Shown here: positions 11,712-24,907 of the stretch, in pieces
How positions within the stretch are numbered: position 1 is the first letter of the stretch
How the letters are laid out: every line of letters begins with the position of its first letter
Assembly (NCBI GenBank): GCA_029945375.1
Contig: CM057065.1
Coordinates: 1,178,001-1,242,000, forward strand
Source of the DNA: Agaricus subrufescens
Taxonomy: Eukaryota; Basidiomycota; Agaricomycetes; Agaricales; Agaricaceae
Length of the DNA: 64,000 nucleotides
Reading direction: 5' to 3'
The notes under the pieces: model-generated
What the model was told of the DNA's origin: nothing
The model's database searches: none
Seen by the model: the letters and a program-made list of their open reading frames with translations, nothing else
Position numbers and translations under genes: made by a program

Positions 11712-14666
11712 TTATATAGTACTCCCAAGCTCCTGACGCTGCCTCAATGAACGAAGGACCCACAACCAGTAGGTCCATTCCGACACTCCATCCTCCGTAT
11801 CAACAAACTGAACTTCTACACAACAGCGTAGCTCTGAAGTGAACATAATCATGACAGCGCGATCTGGATCTTGTTGAGTCAGGATTTCCAGTTGGCGTTT
11901 CAACCTTTCAACACAGAAATCACAATCACCACCGAAGGTAGTTGTCCAGCTCTGCTGCTTTCCACGCTTCCATTGCCCCACTCGTTCATGCTATAAAGCG
12001 CAAAGTCAACAGGTGCTCATGAATACAAATGTATCTCTCACCCTACAAGCAGAGTCCCAAGGGTCGGATGAAGCTGTCGTTGCGACCGGACAACGGTATT
12101 GCAGCTTAAACTCAAAATATTGGCTGATATCAGAGATGGGGATTGATTTTGTGGGTATTTGCTTTAGTATGCCGTGCTTCATAAGTTCATGACATCGATT
12201 TTTATCCTTATGCATGTGTTTAATCGCATAGATATGGCAGAATTAGATAATTTGGCACTCACAAACACCAAGTCACGCAGCTCAGAGTACGGAAATGTTT
12301 CATCATCATAGGTCTCGAACCGAGTAGTCAGGAGCCTGATGCAAGACTCGCTCTGGAACGTCGGGTCTCCTCGTTTCATCCCAGCCGCGACTTCTCCGAC
12401 AGCCAGCTTATACATACCCATCCGCGTTCTATTATCATCCCAGTCAATCCCCTCATCAGCCTGCCAAGTAATCGTGATATTGTCGCCAGTATCACCATTG
12501 CGAGCCAGCTTGCCATAATAGAACCCATATAGCCTCTCACCAAAATTGATGCCACCAGGAGCTTCCTGTAGCACCCTCAATGCACATCGAGTCTTGATTT
12601 CTTGCGCTTCGAGCTTGATGTTGGCGAAAAACCCGGACCGGGATAGGTAGTCAATGAGTGATTTATGAAATGGTTTAAGCGCTTTCCTATGAGCCACATG
12701 TCGTTGGGGAACATTCAAAACGGACCGGAGGCGATTGAGAGCAGCATATGCTTCATCAGCGGTCATACCGAGCCAATTGCACATGACAATGAACTCAGAC
12801 TGGGAGACTAAGGCGCCATCCCAATCAGAAGCCAATAATAATAATAATTTTCGGGCGTTTATCATGATCTTGGGCGGGACATTAGACAAGATCCGAGCAT
12901 ACAAGGCATCAAGTAGAGCCATCGGATGTTGATCTTGTGGTACGTCATGCATGGGAAGCTCATCAATGACATTCAAGACGTCAGAGAGCTGCGATACTGG
13001 GTCTCCGACATTCAAGTCGCCAATATATCTGACAGCAGTATGAGCATATGCAAATAGCCCGCCTGCGGCACTAGCCAGTCTCCATAAATGCTGCTCGTCG
13101 GGCCAATGTGGACCAAGAAAGTCAGACGCCTTTCTAATCTCGGTCAACTCGTGGCGAATATAGCGTTCAACATCTGCGCGAGCCTCGTCGGAATCTACGA
13201 CAATCTCCTCCTTCTCATGCACTGGTGCGACATTGGGCCTAGAAAAGAACGAAGTGATATGCGGCTCGGGGCGGCTGGCAATGAGCCAAACAATAGACGA
13301 GGAAGGATACGAGGTGCAGAAGTTAGAGATGAGGTGAAGGAGCTCGACTTGGATGTGTGTGTCATTGCACTCGTCAAGACCATCAATGATGATCAGTACG
13401 CGCCCGGCAGTGCTTAGATCTGGGTTGTGGATGAAGGGCTGAATGATGAACTGGTCAAATTGAGTGCTCAGCGATGACTGAAAGAGCCGTGGATCACGGC
13501 TGACCAGCTTCTCGATGAGACGATGGTACAGGTCAGATTTGGCTGCAAGCTGGTAGGAAAGGGTCATGATGGTTTTGAGTCCGTCACTGCGTCCATTGAT
13601 GGAAAAGAACACCGATGCGTTACAGGCCACATCAAGCTGAGGAGACTCAGCAACGTTCTGCATGACAGCAGACTTGCCCACTCCCGCCGCTCCAACTACC
13701 CATCGCATCTTTTTCACACCGCTACAATGGACAATAAAATTGAGGCACCGCTCCAGAATCACCAACCGCGTGCCAGGGTGACATCGTGGAGGCGGATCAC
13801 GGGCTGAGGAATCAGCTGCTGCTCCGGGGATGGTTTCCTTCAGAAGCTTCTCCATGACTACGAGAGTGGAGATCAATAGTAGTCACAAGATAAGCGTGTA
13901 GCTTACACTTGGAGTTATTGAAATTGTTCGTCAATGTAACTAGCAGGGACATCAGTTAATGCAGGGGCACTAATCATGCGAACTTATTTTGCTTACTGTT
14001 GCTGATACTGTTATCAACAAATTTCGGTTCTGTCAGTGTAAAGTTGTGTGCATTGGTAAATATTTCTTGTTTTTGGCGCCGCGGTGGGGATGGTTCTTTT
14101 CTTGAAGGTTGCTGCAAAAGTGTCGACGCTGTGATTCAAAAGCAAAATATACGAAAGACACGCACGATTTGTCGTTCCAAACTAACAGCCTGTTGTGAAG
14201 GCATCGTAAGTGAACAAGATGGGTGCTGGGATTGAGCTGTGCTTGTGGAATCGGAAGCTATGGGGGGATGAACAGGTAGACAGGCAACTGAGTCCTGGAG
14301 ACGATATATTGAAGCAGAGTCGGTGTCCGCAACGTTGATTGGTGTTATTGGTCGTGAAATCTGCGCAAGCTGGCCACTGGAATCACCAGCTGCTCCGTCG
14401 ACATGGAGGTGGTCTGTAGAGTGTTGAGAATGTGTCTGATTGCCCAGAGCGAGTGAGCAAGAGATACCTATGCCAACATCATCAATCTGCTTGGGATCGG
14501 TATGCGTAGAGGGATGTCGAAGAGACAAGACATGAGATAGGCTAAGCGGTGGAGCCAGGGGGGCGGCATCATCACGAGCACCAGCTGGAGACGGATCTGT
14601 TGAATGCGAGCGCCGCGAGCGATGAGAACGTAGGAATCGGGGAAGGCGAAGGGAGAATTCAGGCAT
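11712..14666 (-). CDS. NLR1: NACHT-domain NLR-like signalling ATPase
   Basis: A fungal STAND/NLR protein, expected to act as a nucleotide-driven switch in self/non-self or stress recognition. Exons: 14666-14468, 14413-14166, 14111-13997, 13939-13907, 13857-12263, 12206-12042, 11990-11712. This gives 877 residues with all phases consistent. The ATG (MPEFSLRLPRFLRS) is conserved among the paralogs; a longer frame upstream has only GTG. Residues 1-150 are basic and Ser/Pro-rich. Two short exons encode AHNFTLTEPKFVDNS and TLTNNFNNSKF. The NACHT exon has Walker A GAAGVGKSAVMQ, Walker B LIIIDGLDEC, the RPEPHI motif and the winged-helix end HKSLIDYL. The last two exons give a C-terminal module with HERVGQW and CDFC. 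The 54-nt first intron could be retained in frame, but the paralogs argue for splicing. Confidence 0.87.
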
Positions 14667-14929
14667 TGCGATAGTCGAGGGACGAAGCCAAGAGCACCCA
14701 CTGCTCGACGCGGGAAATGCAGGCACATGACTGTAACGTGCTCACATTTGACGCCCAGAGCACAGCCGATGCCAAGTTATTTTTGTCTGCTGATTAGATG
14801 TGACTAGCCCCACGAAAACTATAGGTGCAACTTATCAATTGGAATTAGAGTGATATCGACAAAGCGAGATTGAGTGCGTACATTATAAATTCTTGCCATA
14901 CTCCAGCTGCCTTTGACCATTCATCACAT
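14667..14929. other. Intergenic, upstream region of NLR1
   Basis: The conserved 5' leader seen in the paralogs is present, but the TATAAATA box of the other copies is degenerate here (TTATTTTTGTC around 14774 on the plus strand). Confidence 0.4.
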
Positions 14930-14939
14930 TCGGCTTCGC

Positions 14940-15660
14940 AGTTAAGGACGAGAAGAAACATTTGGCATTGCCTCTTGATGACCAGGAGAGTTCTGGGATG
15001 ACACCACTAGTGCGGACCGCGAATCAAAGACAGAATACTAGTTTACTGTATATTGCTCTTCTCCATGACCAGAAGATCAGCCCTCAATAGATATGACAAT
15101 ACAGGATAATCGCTTACATTAGTTAGCTCTTATATACAATTAGTGGAGGTGGAGTCAGCATAGACAAGACAACAACCTTGAAGAGAGTACTGCTCACCGT
15201 TGCCCACGTTCCTAACAATCAACTTCCTGTTGCACAAAAATCATCATTTTGAGGTAACATCCTTTTCTTCTGGCCTCGAGATAGCAGAGAACAGGTACCT
15301 AACGGTTGCTTTGAACGCGTTAATACCATCATTCATAGGCAAAGTCTACAGGACAACTCACACCTAGTCATTCCTGAACCAACTATTGATGCGAACGCAT
15401 CGCTAGTGAACAATACGAATGCTTTGCAAAGATTGTGTAGAACCATCAAAAAGGGAGAGATGGGAGATGGGCTAGCAGGTAGTCAGAGTACGCAGGCCAG
15501 GCATCGAGTTGGTAGAAATAGCTGTGGAACAGGAGACGAAAAGACGGATCAAAGTTGATTGAACAAACAATGACGCCACCACAGGACAGCAGTTATTTAT
15601 AGACACAATGGCATTGTCTGTATCGGTCACCTATATTCTCAACCCTCGCCTCCTATTCCA
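14940..15660 (-). pseudogene. Relic of an NLR 5' region, upstream of NLR1
   Basis: This segment is homologous to segments near 45560-46090, 49500-50210 and 53700-54400, each upstream of an NLR. Minus-strand landmarks: a TATAAATA box at about 15593-15600, sequence resembling exon 1, and near 15200-15240 an echo of the small exon that reads GN(F/S)IDGNVGN in intact genes, with its GTGAGC donor. Stops and indels break the frame, and no NACHT exon follows. Bases 15660-16422 contain nothing I can identify. Confidence 0.5.
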
Positions 15661-16422
15661 CTGAACCAAGTTTACGCTCAGCGGTCTGCAAATGTAAGTC
15701 CGGTTTCAAAGTCCAAGAGATAGTGCCAGTATTTCTAGGCATCAATACGCCAGGAGCAGGTACCTTTGGTCGATGCCGGGATATAGAATCTTAATACAAT
15801 TGTTTACTAGCACGGCTCTGTGATAACATGGTATTCTTACATCATTTCCCAAGCGGGCTCTGATCCGGTGTAGAAGGAAGCAAACCACAAAGTCGTACAT
15901 CCAAGATGTGACCAACCGCCAGCTCGAGTGGTGACATAGCAATGTGCACCATAGGGTGAATGGGTATCGTCAAACTCTGCGTACATACCCATAATTTCTG
16001 GGGCATTGAGTGTTTAGATCTATTTTCTTGGACAGATAACGTGTCCCCGAACTAGTCAGAGAAACCAAATGCGATAGTATGTATGCCAGACACAGTTCAT
16101 TGACCCCTTACTACCCCGTCAGCGTTACAAACGCAGCATTATCATCTATCAACATCTTGATCATCCGACATGACCATCAGTTTCTGGTGCATACCCAGTG
16201 TTTTATTTATATCTCATAGCCACAGAATCAAACATAGTTAGTTGTACGAGTCGTCCAATTTGTCCGGCATTGCCTCGCAAGTATCAAAAACTTTGGTATT
16301 AGACGTACTATCTATAACTGTCAGATCATAACAAACACCATCCAGGCAATTGAACGACGTTGATTCTGACCTTAGCCTTCACGCCTGAGAGTAATGAATA
16401 TAAAAAGACAGGATATAACGGA

Positions 16423-19388
16423 CTATATAGTGCTCCCCAGCTCTTTACGTCGCTTCTGATTGTAGAGAATCCACAACCAATACGTCCACTCCAATGTGTC
16501 ATCCTCCGGGTCAACAAAGTGAAGCTCTACACAATGGCGTAGCTCCGAAGTGAACATAATCATGATATCGCGATCTGGATACCGGTGAGTCAAGGTTTCC
16601 AACTGGCGCTTCAACCTTGTAATGCAGAAACCACACTTATCCGGGCCAAAAGTGGTCGTCCAATTCTGCTCCTTTCCTTTCTCCCATTGGCCCTCTCGCT
16701 CGTGCTGGCAACGGGAAGTCAGTAAGTACTTACAGATAATAATCTTTCACTCACTGTGCAAGACGGATTCCAGGGATCAGGTAGAAAGGTCGTAGTAGCC
16801 AGACGACGGTATTGCATTTTTATATCGAGATATTGGGTGATATCAGAAGCGGAAATTGCATTTGCGGGTATTTGCGTGAGTATGCCTTGCTTCATAAATC
16901 CGTGACACCGAGATTTATCCTTATGCATGAATTTAGTTACAGATACACAACGGATAGATCATGACACTCACAAACACAAAGTTGCACAGCTCACGGTATG
17001 GAAAACTTTCATCATGATACCAGTCAAACCGACTAGTCAAAAGTCTTATACAAGACTCGCTCTGGAATACTGGTTCTCCACGTTTCATTCCGGCTGCAAC
17101 CTCTCCAACAGCCAACTTATACATACGCATGCGTGTCCTGTTGTCATCCCAGTCAATCCCCTCGTCAGTCCGCCAGGTAGTCAAGATATTGTCGCCAGTA
17201 CCACCATTGCGAACCAGTTCGCCATAATAGAAGTTATTTTCACCCGTGCCAAAATTGATGCCACTAGGAGCTTGCTCGAGTACCCTGAATGCACATTCAG
17301 TTTTAATTCGTTGCGCTTCAAGCTTGATATCGGTGGAGATCCCAGACCGGTATAGGTAGTCAATAAGTGATTTATGAAATGGTTTGAGCGCTTTCCTATG
17401 GGCTTCATGTCGTTGAGGGAAGTTCAAAATGGACCGGAGGCGATTGAGAGCAGCATATGCTTCATCAGCAGTCATACCGAGCCAATTGCACATGATGATG
17501 AACTCAGACCGGGAGCGCAAGGCCAGGTCCCAATCAGATGCCAAGAACAATAACAGTTTTCTGGCGTTTATCATGATTTTGGGCGGAATATTGGACAAGA
17601 TCCGAGCATACAATGCATCAAGTAGGGCCATCGGATGTTGTTCTTGCGGTACATTGTGTAAGGGAAGCTCATCAATGACATTCAAGACGTCGGCGAGCTG
17701 CGACACCGGGTCCCCGACACTTGAGTCACCGATGTATCTAACAGCAGTATTTGCATATGCAAATAGACCACCCGCAGCACTGGCCAGTTTCCATAAATGC
17801 TGTTCGTCAGGCCATTGTGAGCCGAGAAAGTCAGATGCCTTTCCAATTTCTGCCAAATCGTGGCGAAGATATCGTTCAACGTCCGCGCGAGCCTCATTGG
17901 AATCTACAGCAATCTCCTCCTTCTCATATGCTGGCGCGACCTCGGGTCTAGAAAAGAAAGAAGTGATATGCGGTTCGGGGCGGCTGGCAATGAGCCAAAC
18001 AATGGGCGAGGAAGGGTGTGACGTGCAGAACGTAGAGATGAGGCGGAGGAGCTCGACCTGGATGCGTGTGTCATTGCATTCGTCAAGACCATCAATGATG
18101 ATCAATACGCGACTGAGATAGTTTAGGTCCGGGTTGTGGATGAAGGGCTGGACAATGAATTTGTCGAATTGGATGGCCATTGACGATTGAAGGAGACGAG
18201 GGTCATCAGCAACCTGGCCCTCGATGGCTTTCCGATACACCGTGGACTTGGCAGCGAACTGGTAGGAAAGCGTCATGATGGCCCTGGTCCCGTCATTACG
18301 TCCGTTGATAGAAAAGAAGACGGATGCATTCGAGGCGACTTTGAGCTGGGGAGACTCGGTGATACTCTGCATCACAGCAGATTTTCCTACTCCTGCAGAT
18401 CCAACTACCCAGCGCATCTTCTTTGTCCCATCACAGTGGGCAATAAAATGGAGACATCGTTCGAGGACGGCTAGACGTGTTCCTGGATGACATCGTGGGG
18501 GAGGATCGCGAGCAGAGGAATCAGCTGCTGCTCCGGGGATCGTTTCCTTCAGAAGTTCTTTCATGACTACCACAGAGACGATCAATACTGGTAAATAACC
18601 TAGGATGCTGCTTACACTTGTTTGAATTGGTGAAGTTGTTCGTCACTAACAGAGATTGATCATTGAGAAACGTGTGGTGCGAAGTGTATAGTTCTCACCG
18701 TCGATGAAGTTCCCCGTTGCAGAGATATTATGTGCTTGATAGAACATGCCTTGGTTCCTGTTTGTCGCTGGCGGGAGATCCTTGACCGAAAGCTTCAATG
18801 TCAATTACCAGAAATTCTCCAAGACGGACTCACACTTTGTCGTCCTGAAATCGAGGATTGTTGAGACAGTGTTGTAGGCAAACCCAACGGATGCAAGGAT
18901 TGAGTTGAGTTTGCGGGACTGGGAACATATGGCAGTGGGAGAGCGGCAGGTGGTCGAGTAACTGAACCCTGAGGGTCGGGCTTCGGCGTAGAGTTCGCAT
19001 CGACAACGTTGATTGGTGTGATTGGCCTTGAAATCTGCGTATATTGGGGGTTGGAATCTCCTGGAACACCGTCAACACAAAGACGACCTGTAGATGTTTG
19101 GGGACGGGCTGGGTTACTTGAAGCTAGTGAAAGAGAAACACCAGTGGCAGTATCATATACGGCCGCCTTGGGAGTACCGGGTGCAGAGGATGGACGAGAG
19201 GATAGAACAGGGGATGGGCTGAGATATGGGGAATGGTAGGCGTCTGTATCGTAGCGAGGATCCGCTAGAGGTGCCTTTAGGGCTCGAGCAGATGGGCGGT
19301 GAATACGTAGAAAGTGGTGCGTGTGGCCACTCGATGCAGGCATTGTAGAAGTCTGGGACTGAGGCAGAGATCGTCTGCTGCCCGACAT
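16423..19388 (-). CDS. NLR2: NACHT-domain NLR-like signalling ATPase
   Basis: A paralog of NLR1 with the same exon plan: 19388-19142, 19087-18834, 18792-18699, 18645-18616, 18566-16972, 16919-16755, 16704-16423; 888 residues, all joins in phase. The large NACHT exon is 1595 nt, as in NLR1. Motifs: GSAGVGKSAVMQ (Walker A), LIIIDGLDEC (Walker B), RPEPHI, HKSLIDYLYRSG. The N-terminus is the most divergent of the family: from the first ATG it reads MSGSRRSLPQSQTST, and a second ATG at 19343 (MPASSGHTHHFLR) aligns better with the start of the others, so the true start is uncertain. The first intron of exon 1 is 54 nt and can be read through in frame. The C-terminal module keeps HEREGQW and CGFC. 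No frame damage is seen. Confidence 0.85.
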
Positions 19389-21197
19389 CAGGCATGCTCA
19401 TTGCTGGCACATGATCGCAACGTGCCCATGGTTGACGCCCATGACGAGAGAGGAAGCCAAGTCCGCTAGTGCCCCTGCCTTTCCCACACGGGTCATTCTT
19501 GATCGATCCTCACAATGCCAAAATCGTGCTATTTGTGACCAAGGGTTGGCACTCTGATTCGAGAAGTACCAAGGTCTCTGGCATGTTTCCTAAAAAGAAA
19601 AGCGATATAGAACTGCATTGTCCAAATCCAAATATGCTATGATAACAGACGTACCAGAATCATTTGACCACACATCCCTTCCTCCCATGCTTCTATCTCA
19701 CTCCACGCACCCGACATAATGAATCTATCTCACTCCACGCACACAACTTTCAAATCTTGTACAAACACACACAATACAACGTCGCTTCAAATTTTCATAG
19801 CTGGCATCATTTATACCCAATCCAAACACGCAATACGGTTTTGCAATAAATTAAATCCTCGATCAGAGTCTGAAGTAAATGCTGAGTATCCATTGCAATT
19901 TTGGATGTAATATTTGATGAGGTGTGGGCGTACAAAGTTACAAGTAACACCGCCAGGTGTTTCTCCATCATTCAAGTTGACATGCCCCGGATCTGATCGT
20001 CGTGAGCGGTGAGCGCGTAGGAATTTCGGAAGGCGGAGGGGAAAATCCGGCATCGCAATAGTTGAGGATCGGAGCAAAGAGCACCTGCTGCTTGACACGG
20101 GAAATACAGGCACATGATTGTAATGTGCCTGTAGTTAACGCTCAGCGAAGCTCATGACCAGAAACGAAGCCAGGCTAGTTATATCCGTGTCCGCCACTGC
20201 CCCTGCCCCTCCCACACTCCCTTGTGCATTCGAGTAGATGTCGGTCTTTCCTGAGTTGACTGTTATGAATTCAATACTGGTGAAAATCACTTGATCCGTC
20301 CGCAACTTGAAGCCTGTCTCTCCGATCAGAGTTGGCTCCTAAGTCTCTAATGTCATTCCTATCTCACTTTGAAAAAAGCATTGTATACTGACTTTTGCAT
20401 TATCCTCACCCAACTTCACACTTATTTCCAATGATAGACGTACCCCATGTATATGCTCACGTCAATATATCTTCCTTACAGCCACCTCTATCTCATTGAT
20501 TGATTTCTTATGTTGCATCAATCAACATGCTCCCGTAGACATACGCATATTAGAACAAAGACGGGTCATGGAAGCATAAAGTGTCGTCCATATCAATCCA
20601 ACATAATGCGGCTCTCGCCATGCCTCAAATTCTCGTTCGAAGTAAATTCTAAACAAGCTTTTGAGAGTATTTGTCCCATCTCCAGATGGAACATTGAGTG
20701 GGACACAAATATGCAAAATGCCGAGCAACACCAACCCTGCCACTTTGCTGCGCACCCGCCATTGGGTGATTGTCAACTCCACAAACTTCTTTTCTCGCCC
20801 TACTACAAATCAGATGAATCCAGCATCTTCAAGTTCGCGATCTTTGTACGCAATCCACCACAACTTTCTGCTTCTCGTAGACAGATTGTTGATACACGCC
20901 ACGCTCAGGTGCGACTCATCGCTTGTCGTCCCAACCCCTTCCTAATTCAATGGACACGTTCATAATGGTTAAATACGCTACACTAAGAATTCATCAATAC
21001 ATGCGGCCGTGAAGGATACATACTAGCAGCCACTGGGTGATGTCTAGGAAATGGGACAGCCTTTCTGGACTCCTTTCGTTTGGTCAAGACGAGAATAACG
21101 TGATTCGATCACGACAGAACCGCTAACAAGTATGTTTTCATTCCAAAGAGAACACGGGTGGATTCAAAACTATGAGACCCCTAAGTAAAGAAGTGAC
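19389..21197. other. Intergenic region between NLR2 and NLR3
   Basis: Apart from an orphan first-exon fragment at 19980-20113, I find no gene here. Several open frames of 60-150 codons on both strands have no recognisable motif and no plausible splice partners. Confidence 0.4.
19980..20113 (-). pseudogene. Orphan NLR first-exon fragment
   Basis: The ATG at 20053 starts MPDFPLRLPKFLRAHRSRRS, nearly identical to the N-terminus of the array NLRs, including the preceding leader. Homology stops after about 25 codons and no other exon of the family follows before NLR2, so this is a truncated duplicate. It shows that the 5' end alone can be copied or left behind. Confidence 0.7.
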
Positions 21198-23463
21198 TTA
21201 ATAGACAGTACTCCGAAGTTTCTCGAGCCCTAACGGATCCCAAAACCACACCCAATAAGTCCACTCCGCCGAATCACCCTCTAGATCAACAAACCGAAGT
21301 TCTACACAGCAGTTTCTCGTTGAAGCGAACAAGATCAAAACAGGGTCATCTGGATGCAGAGTAATCCATCTTTCCAATTGGCGTTCGAGCCTCTCAAAGC
21401 AGGCAGTACAATGCCTATCAAATACTGTTGTCCAATTTTGTTCCTTTCCTGGTTCCCATTGGCCCACTCGTTCATGCTGTACAACATACATTCAATGGGT
21501 CCCTGTAGGCGCAGATATTTCACTTACTTTGCAGGAGGATAACCATGGATCAGGTAGAGTCTCCGCCACAATAGGACGATGAAAATGTAGCTTACGACCG
21601 AAAAGAGCGCTGGGTTTTGAAACAGGAATTGCCTTTGCGGGTATTCGCTTGAGTACCCCGTGCTCCATAAATTTTTGACATCGAGATTTATCCTATGTCA
21701 ATCTCAGTTGCATTAATCGAGAAGGTATAAATTATGCACCACTCACGAACACATAACTACACAGCTCGCGACCTGGAAACTCCGACGTATAAAACTCAAA
21801 TTGCTTTGTCAAAAGCTGAATGCAGAAATCAGTCTGGAATAGTGGGTCCCCTCGCTTCATCCCGGCAGCAACCTCTCCTATAGCCAGCTTATACATATTC
21901 GACTGCGTTACATTGTCATGCAAGTCAGCGCCTTCATCAGCTCCCCAAGTAATCGAAATATTGTTGCCTATACCATTGCTACGGGCCAGCCCTCCATAGT
22001 AAAATATGTGTTCTACATCACCGGAATCAGCATCACTGGCAGCTTCGTTTAGTACCCTGAATGCGCATCGGTTCTTGACTTGTCGAGTTTCCACTTCAAT
22101 ATCGGGAAAGAACCCGGATCGGATTATGTAGTCAATAAATGATTTATGGAAGGGTTTCAGTGCCTTGTCATGGGCTTCATGGCGTTGGGGAAGATGCAAG
22201 ACGGACCGAAGAAGATTGAGAGCGGCATAAGCCGCATCGGCGCTCGTGCCTAACCAATTGCACATCGTAACAAATGAAGGGATATCGTGGTTCAAGGCCC
22301 TATCCCAATCAGAGGCTAATAACAATAGGAATTCGCGAGCATTCGCCACGGTTTTGCGCGAAACATTAGACAAAATTCGGGCATACAATGCATCCAGCTG
22401 CGCCATTGGATGCTCTTCGAGCGGCACATCTGGCATTGGAACGTCATCAATGGCGTTCAGTACATCAGAGAGTTGCGATATCGGATCCCCAACACTCGAA
22501 TCTCCAATGTATCTCATCGCAGTATGCGCATACGCAAATAATCCACCCGCAGCATTGGCCAGCTTCCACAAGTCCTGTTCATCAGGCCATTTGGGTCCAA
22601 GAAAATCAGACGCATCTCTAATCTCAGCAAACTCGTGGCGAAGACAACGTTCTACATCCGCGCGAGCCTCGTCTGAATCAACAGCAATTTCTTCCTTTTC
22701 ATATATTGATACAATCTCGGGTTTGGAAAAGAAAGAAGTGATATGTGGCTCGGGGCGGCTGGCAATAAGCCATGCAATGGGAGAGGTAGGATACGAGACG
22801 CAAAAAGTAGAGATGATGCGGAGGAGTTCGACTTGAGCGCGCGTGCTGTCACATTCATCAAGACCATCAATGATGATCAATATGCGACCGGCACTATTTA
22901 GAACGTGGTTGTGGATGAAGGGCTGAATGATGAACTTGTCGAATTGGGTGGCCATTGACGACTGAAGGAGTCGTGGATCGCGGTTGACCTGTTCCTCGAT
23001 AACACGGCGGTACAAGTCAGATTTGGCAGCGAATTGGTAGGAAAGCGTCATGATGGCCTTGGTTCCGTCACTGCGTCCATTAATAGAAAAGAAGACACAC
23101 GCATTTGAGGCCACTTCAAGCTGAGGAGACTCGGTGACACTCTGCATGACGGCGGACTTGCCCACTCCCGCTGATCCGACTACCCAGCGCATCTTTTTCA
23201 CCCCGTCACATTGGGCGATAAAAGTGAGGCATCGTTCAAGGATGGCCAAACGAGTTCCGGGATGACATCGTGGTGGCGGGTCGCGACTGGAGGAATCAGC
23301 TGCAGCACCAGGGATTGTTTCTTTCAGAAGCTTATCCATGACTACCAGAGGCACAGTCAATGGAGGTCACCAAGAGGAACATATCGCTTACAGTTCAAAT
23401 TGCTGAAGTTGCTCGTGTACATAGCTGACAGAGATATCGGTTAATGCTGGGGCATCAGTCGTG
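21198..23463 (-). pseudogene. NLR3, 3' half: exons 3-6 including the NACHT exon
   Basis: Exons 23424-23392, 23341-21747 (1595 nt), 21692-21528 and 21476-21198 match the paralogs in length and phase. Motifs: GSAGVGKSAVMQ, LIIIDGLDECD, RPEPHI, HKSFIDYI, then HERVGQW and CTAC in the C-terminal module. Upstream exons are absent at this place because a KDZ transposon entered intron 2 at 23473. The 5' half of the gene lies beyond it at 36691-45338. Translation could in principle start at the methionine that opens the NACHT exon (MDKLLKETIPG), giving a protein without the N-terminal region. The retained NACHT frame is fully open, which suggests that the disruption is recent. Confidence 0.85.
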
Positions 23464-23472
23464 CAAGATGAT
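23464..23472. repeat. Target site duplication of the KDZ transposon, left copy
   Basis: CAAGATGAT, repeated exactly at 36691-36699 on the far side of the 13.2-kb element. The two flanks join to give a normal NLR intron 2. Confidence 0.85.
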
Positions 23473-23473
23473 C

Positions 23474-23511
23474 GTGTAGGTGATGGTGATATAACGTCTG
23501 AAACTCACACG
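23474..23511 (+). repeat. KDZ transposon left terminal inverted repeat
   Basis: Begins GTGTAGGTGATGGTGA and ends in GAAACTCACACG. Ungapped alignment to the reverse complement of 36653-36690 matches at about 25 of 38 positions. Confidence 0.75.
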
Positions 23512-23559
23512 AGTGGTCGTTTTGAGTGCACACGACCGGTTGATTGTAAAGTCCTGATA

Positions 23560-24720
23560 TGGTATACCGTCAGCATCATATCTCTCTAGGTGTTGAGTAC
23601 CATTGTACTGTATGGTCAAATATGACAGCATTTATGCGCCCATAGAGTACTATGCCACTGGCTATGTCACAGCTTAAGGAGTACTGTGAGACTCTTCTCA
23701 TGGAAGTATTGTAATACCGTCAAGAAGGATGACAGAATTATCGTACTCTCTGCCTATGATGGTGCAAAGTACGTCCGTACTGTCTTTAGGCAACACAAGG
23801 GTACTATGATACTCACTGCCTGCGCAGAGAGGGGGTAGCAAGATACCATGTTGTGACAAGAGTATCCTCATACTCTGGCGTCCCTTGGTGCAGAGTGGTA
23901 CTGTCATACTGCATATAAACTGCCCAAGGACTCGTACCATGATACCCCAGCCTCCGTGGACACAGAGTATCATGATACTGCGTCACCTCATTGAGACAAA
24001 TATTGTGATACCTTGCCCCTCTGAACAGAAGGAGTATCATGGTACTCTGCCACCGACTGTGATGTAATACCATGGTACTGCGTCACTAATTGAGACAAGT
24101 ACTGTGATACTTGGTCCCTCTGAAACGAAGGAGTATCATGGTACTCTGCCACCAGCTGTGATTCAGTAACATGATACTGCGTTGCTAATTAGGACAAGTA
24201 TAGTGATACTTTGCCCCTCCAAAGAGAGGGAGTATTGTGATACTTCGCCCCTCCAAAGAGAGGGAGTATCGTGATACCCTGCCACCACCTGTGATGACAG
24301 TATTGTGATACTGCGTAGTACAATTGTGATGACAATATTATTGTACTGTGACAGGTATATGGTACCAGTAAATGAGTACTATGATACCCCAGTCTCTGAG
24401 GATACAGAGTATTATGATACTGTATCACCTAATCGAGACAAGTATTGTGATATTTTGCCCCTCCGAAGAGAGTGAGTATCATGATACTGGGCAGTACAGT
24501 TGCGATGAGAGTATTACAGTATTCTGACACCACAATGGTACATAGTACCAAAGTACTGTGGATGGGAAGGGGGGGTGCTGTGATACCGTCCCCTTCGCAA
24601 AAGAGTATCATTGTACTCTGCCACCAGACTGCCATGAATATCACAATACTCCGATCCCCATGATCAGAGTATTGTTGTACCCTACAGTGCAGAGCACCAT
24701 TGTACTCCCTCAGTAAAAGA
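23560..24720. repeat. Left subterminal array of palindromic sites in the KDZ transposon
   Basis: Degenerate copies of a palindrome close to GAGTACCATGGTACTC or GTATCATGATAC recur every few tens of bases, embedded in a longer repeat that also contains TTGCCCCTC and TCTGCCACC. Orientation alternates because the core is self-complementary. The open frames seen here are by-products of the repeats. The related sites at 35230-36600 mark the other end of the element, so these may be transposase binding sites (inference). Confidence 0.75.
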
Positions 24721-24907
24721 GCCTCGTAATGACAGGTTACCGAAAAGCGTTCACAAGACAATTTGCGCATTACTATATTCATTTAAAAAAGACTACAGTG
24801 AAATAGTACTTTATGCGCCAAAGCTCCATATGCTATACAAAAGAAAATTGAATAGATTTGGACAACTATTAGCATAAACTGTCACACTGAAAGGCATAGA
24901 CTTACTG

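Noticed and set aside
22246..22836. Plus-strand frames antisense to the NACHT exons (also 47459-48049, 51624-52355, 17429-18121, 55629-55850)
   Set aside because: They recur only because the NACHT exons are homologous; composition is that of a shadow frame, with Ser-rich low-complexity translations.
23698..24782. Four minus-strand frames in the 23.5-24.8 kb repeats
   Set aside because: They arise from degenerate palindromic repeats of the KDZ left end and have no domain or splice structure.
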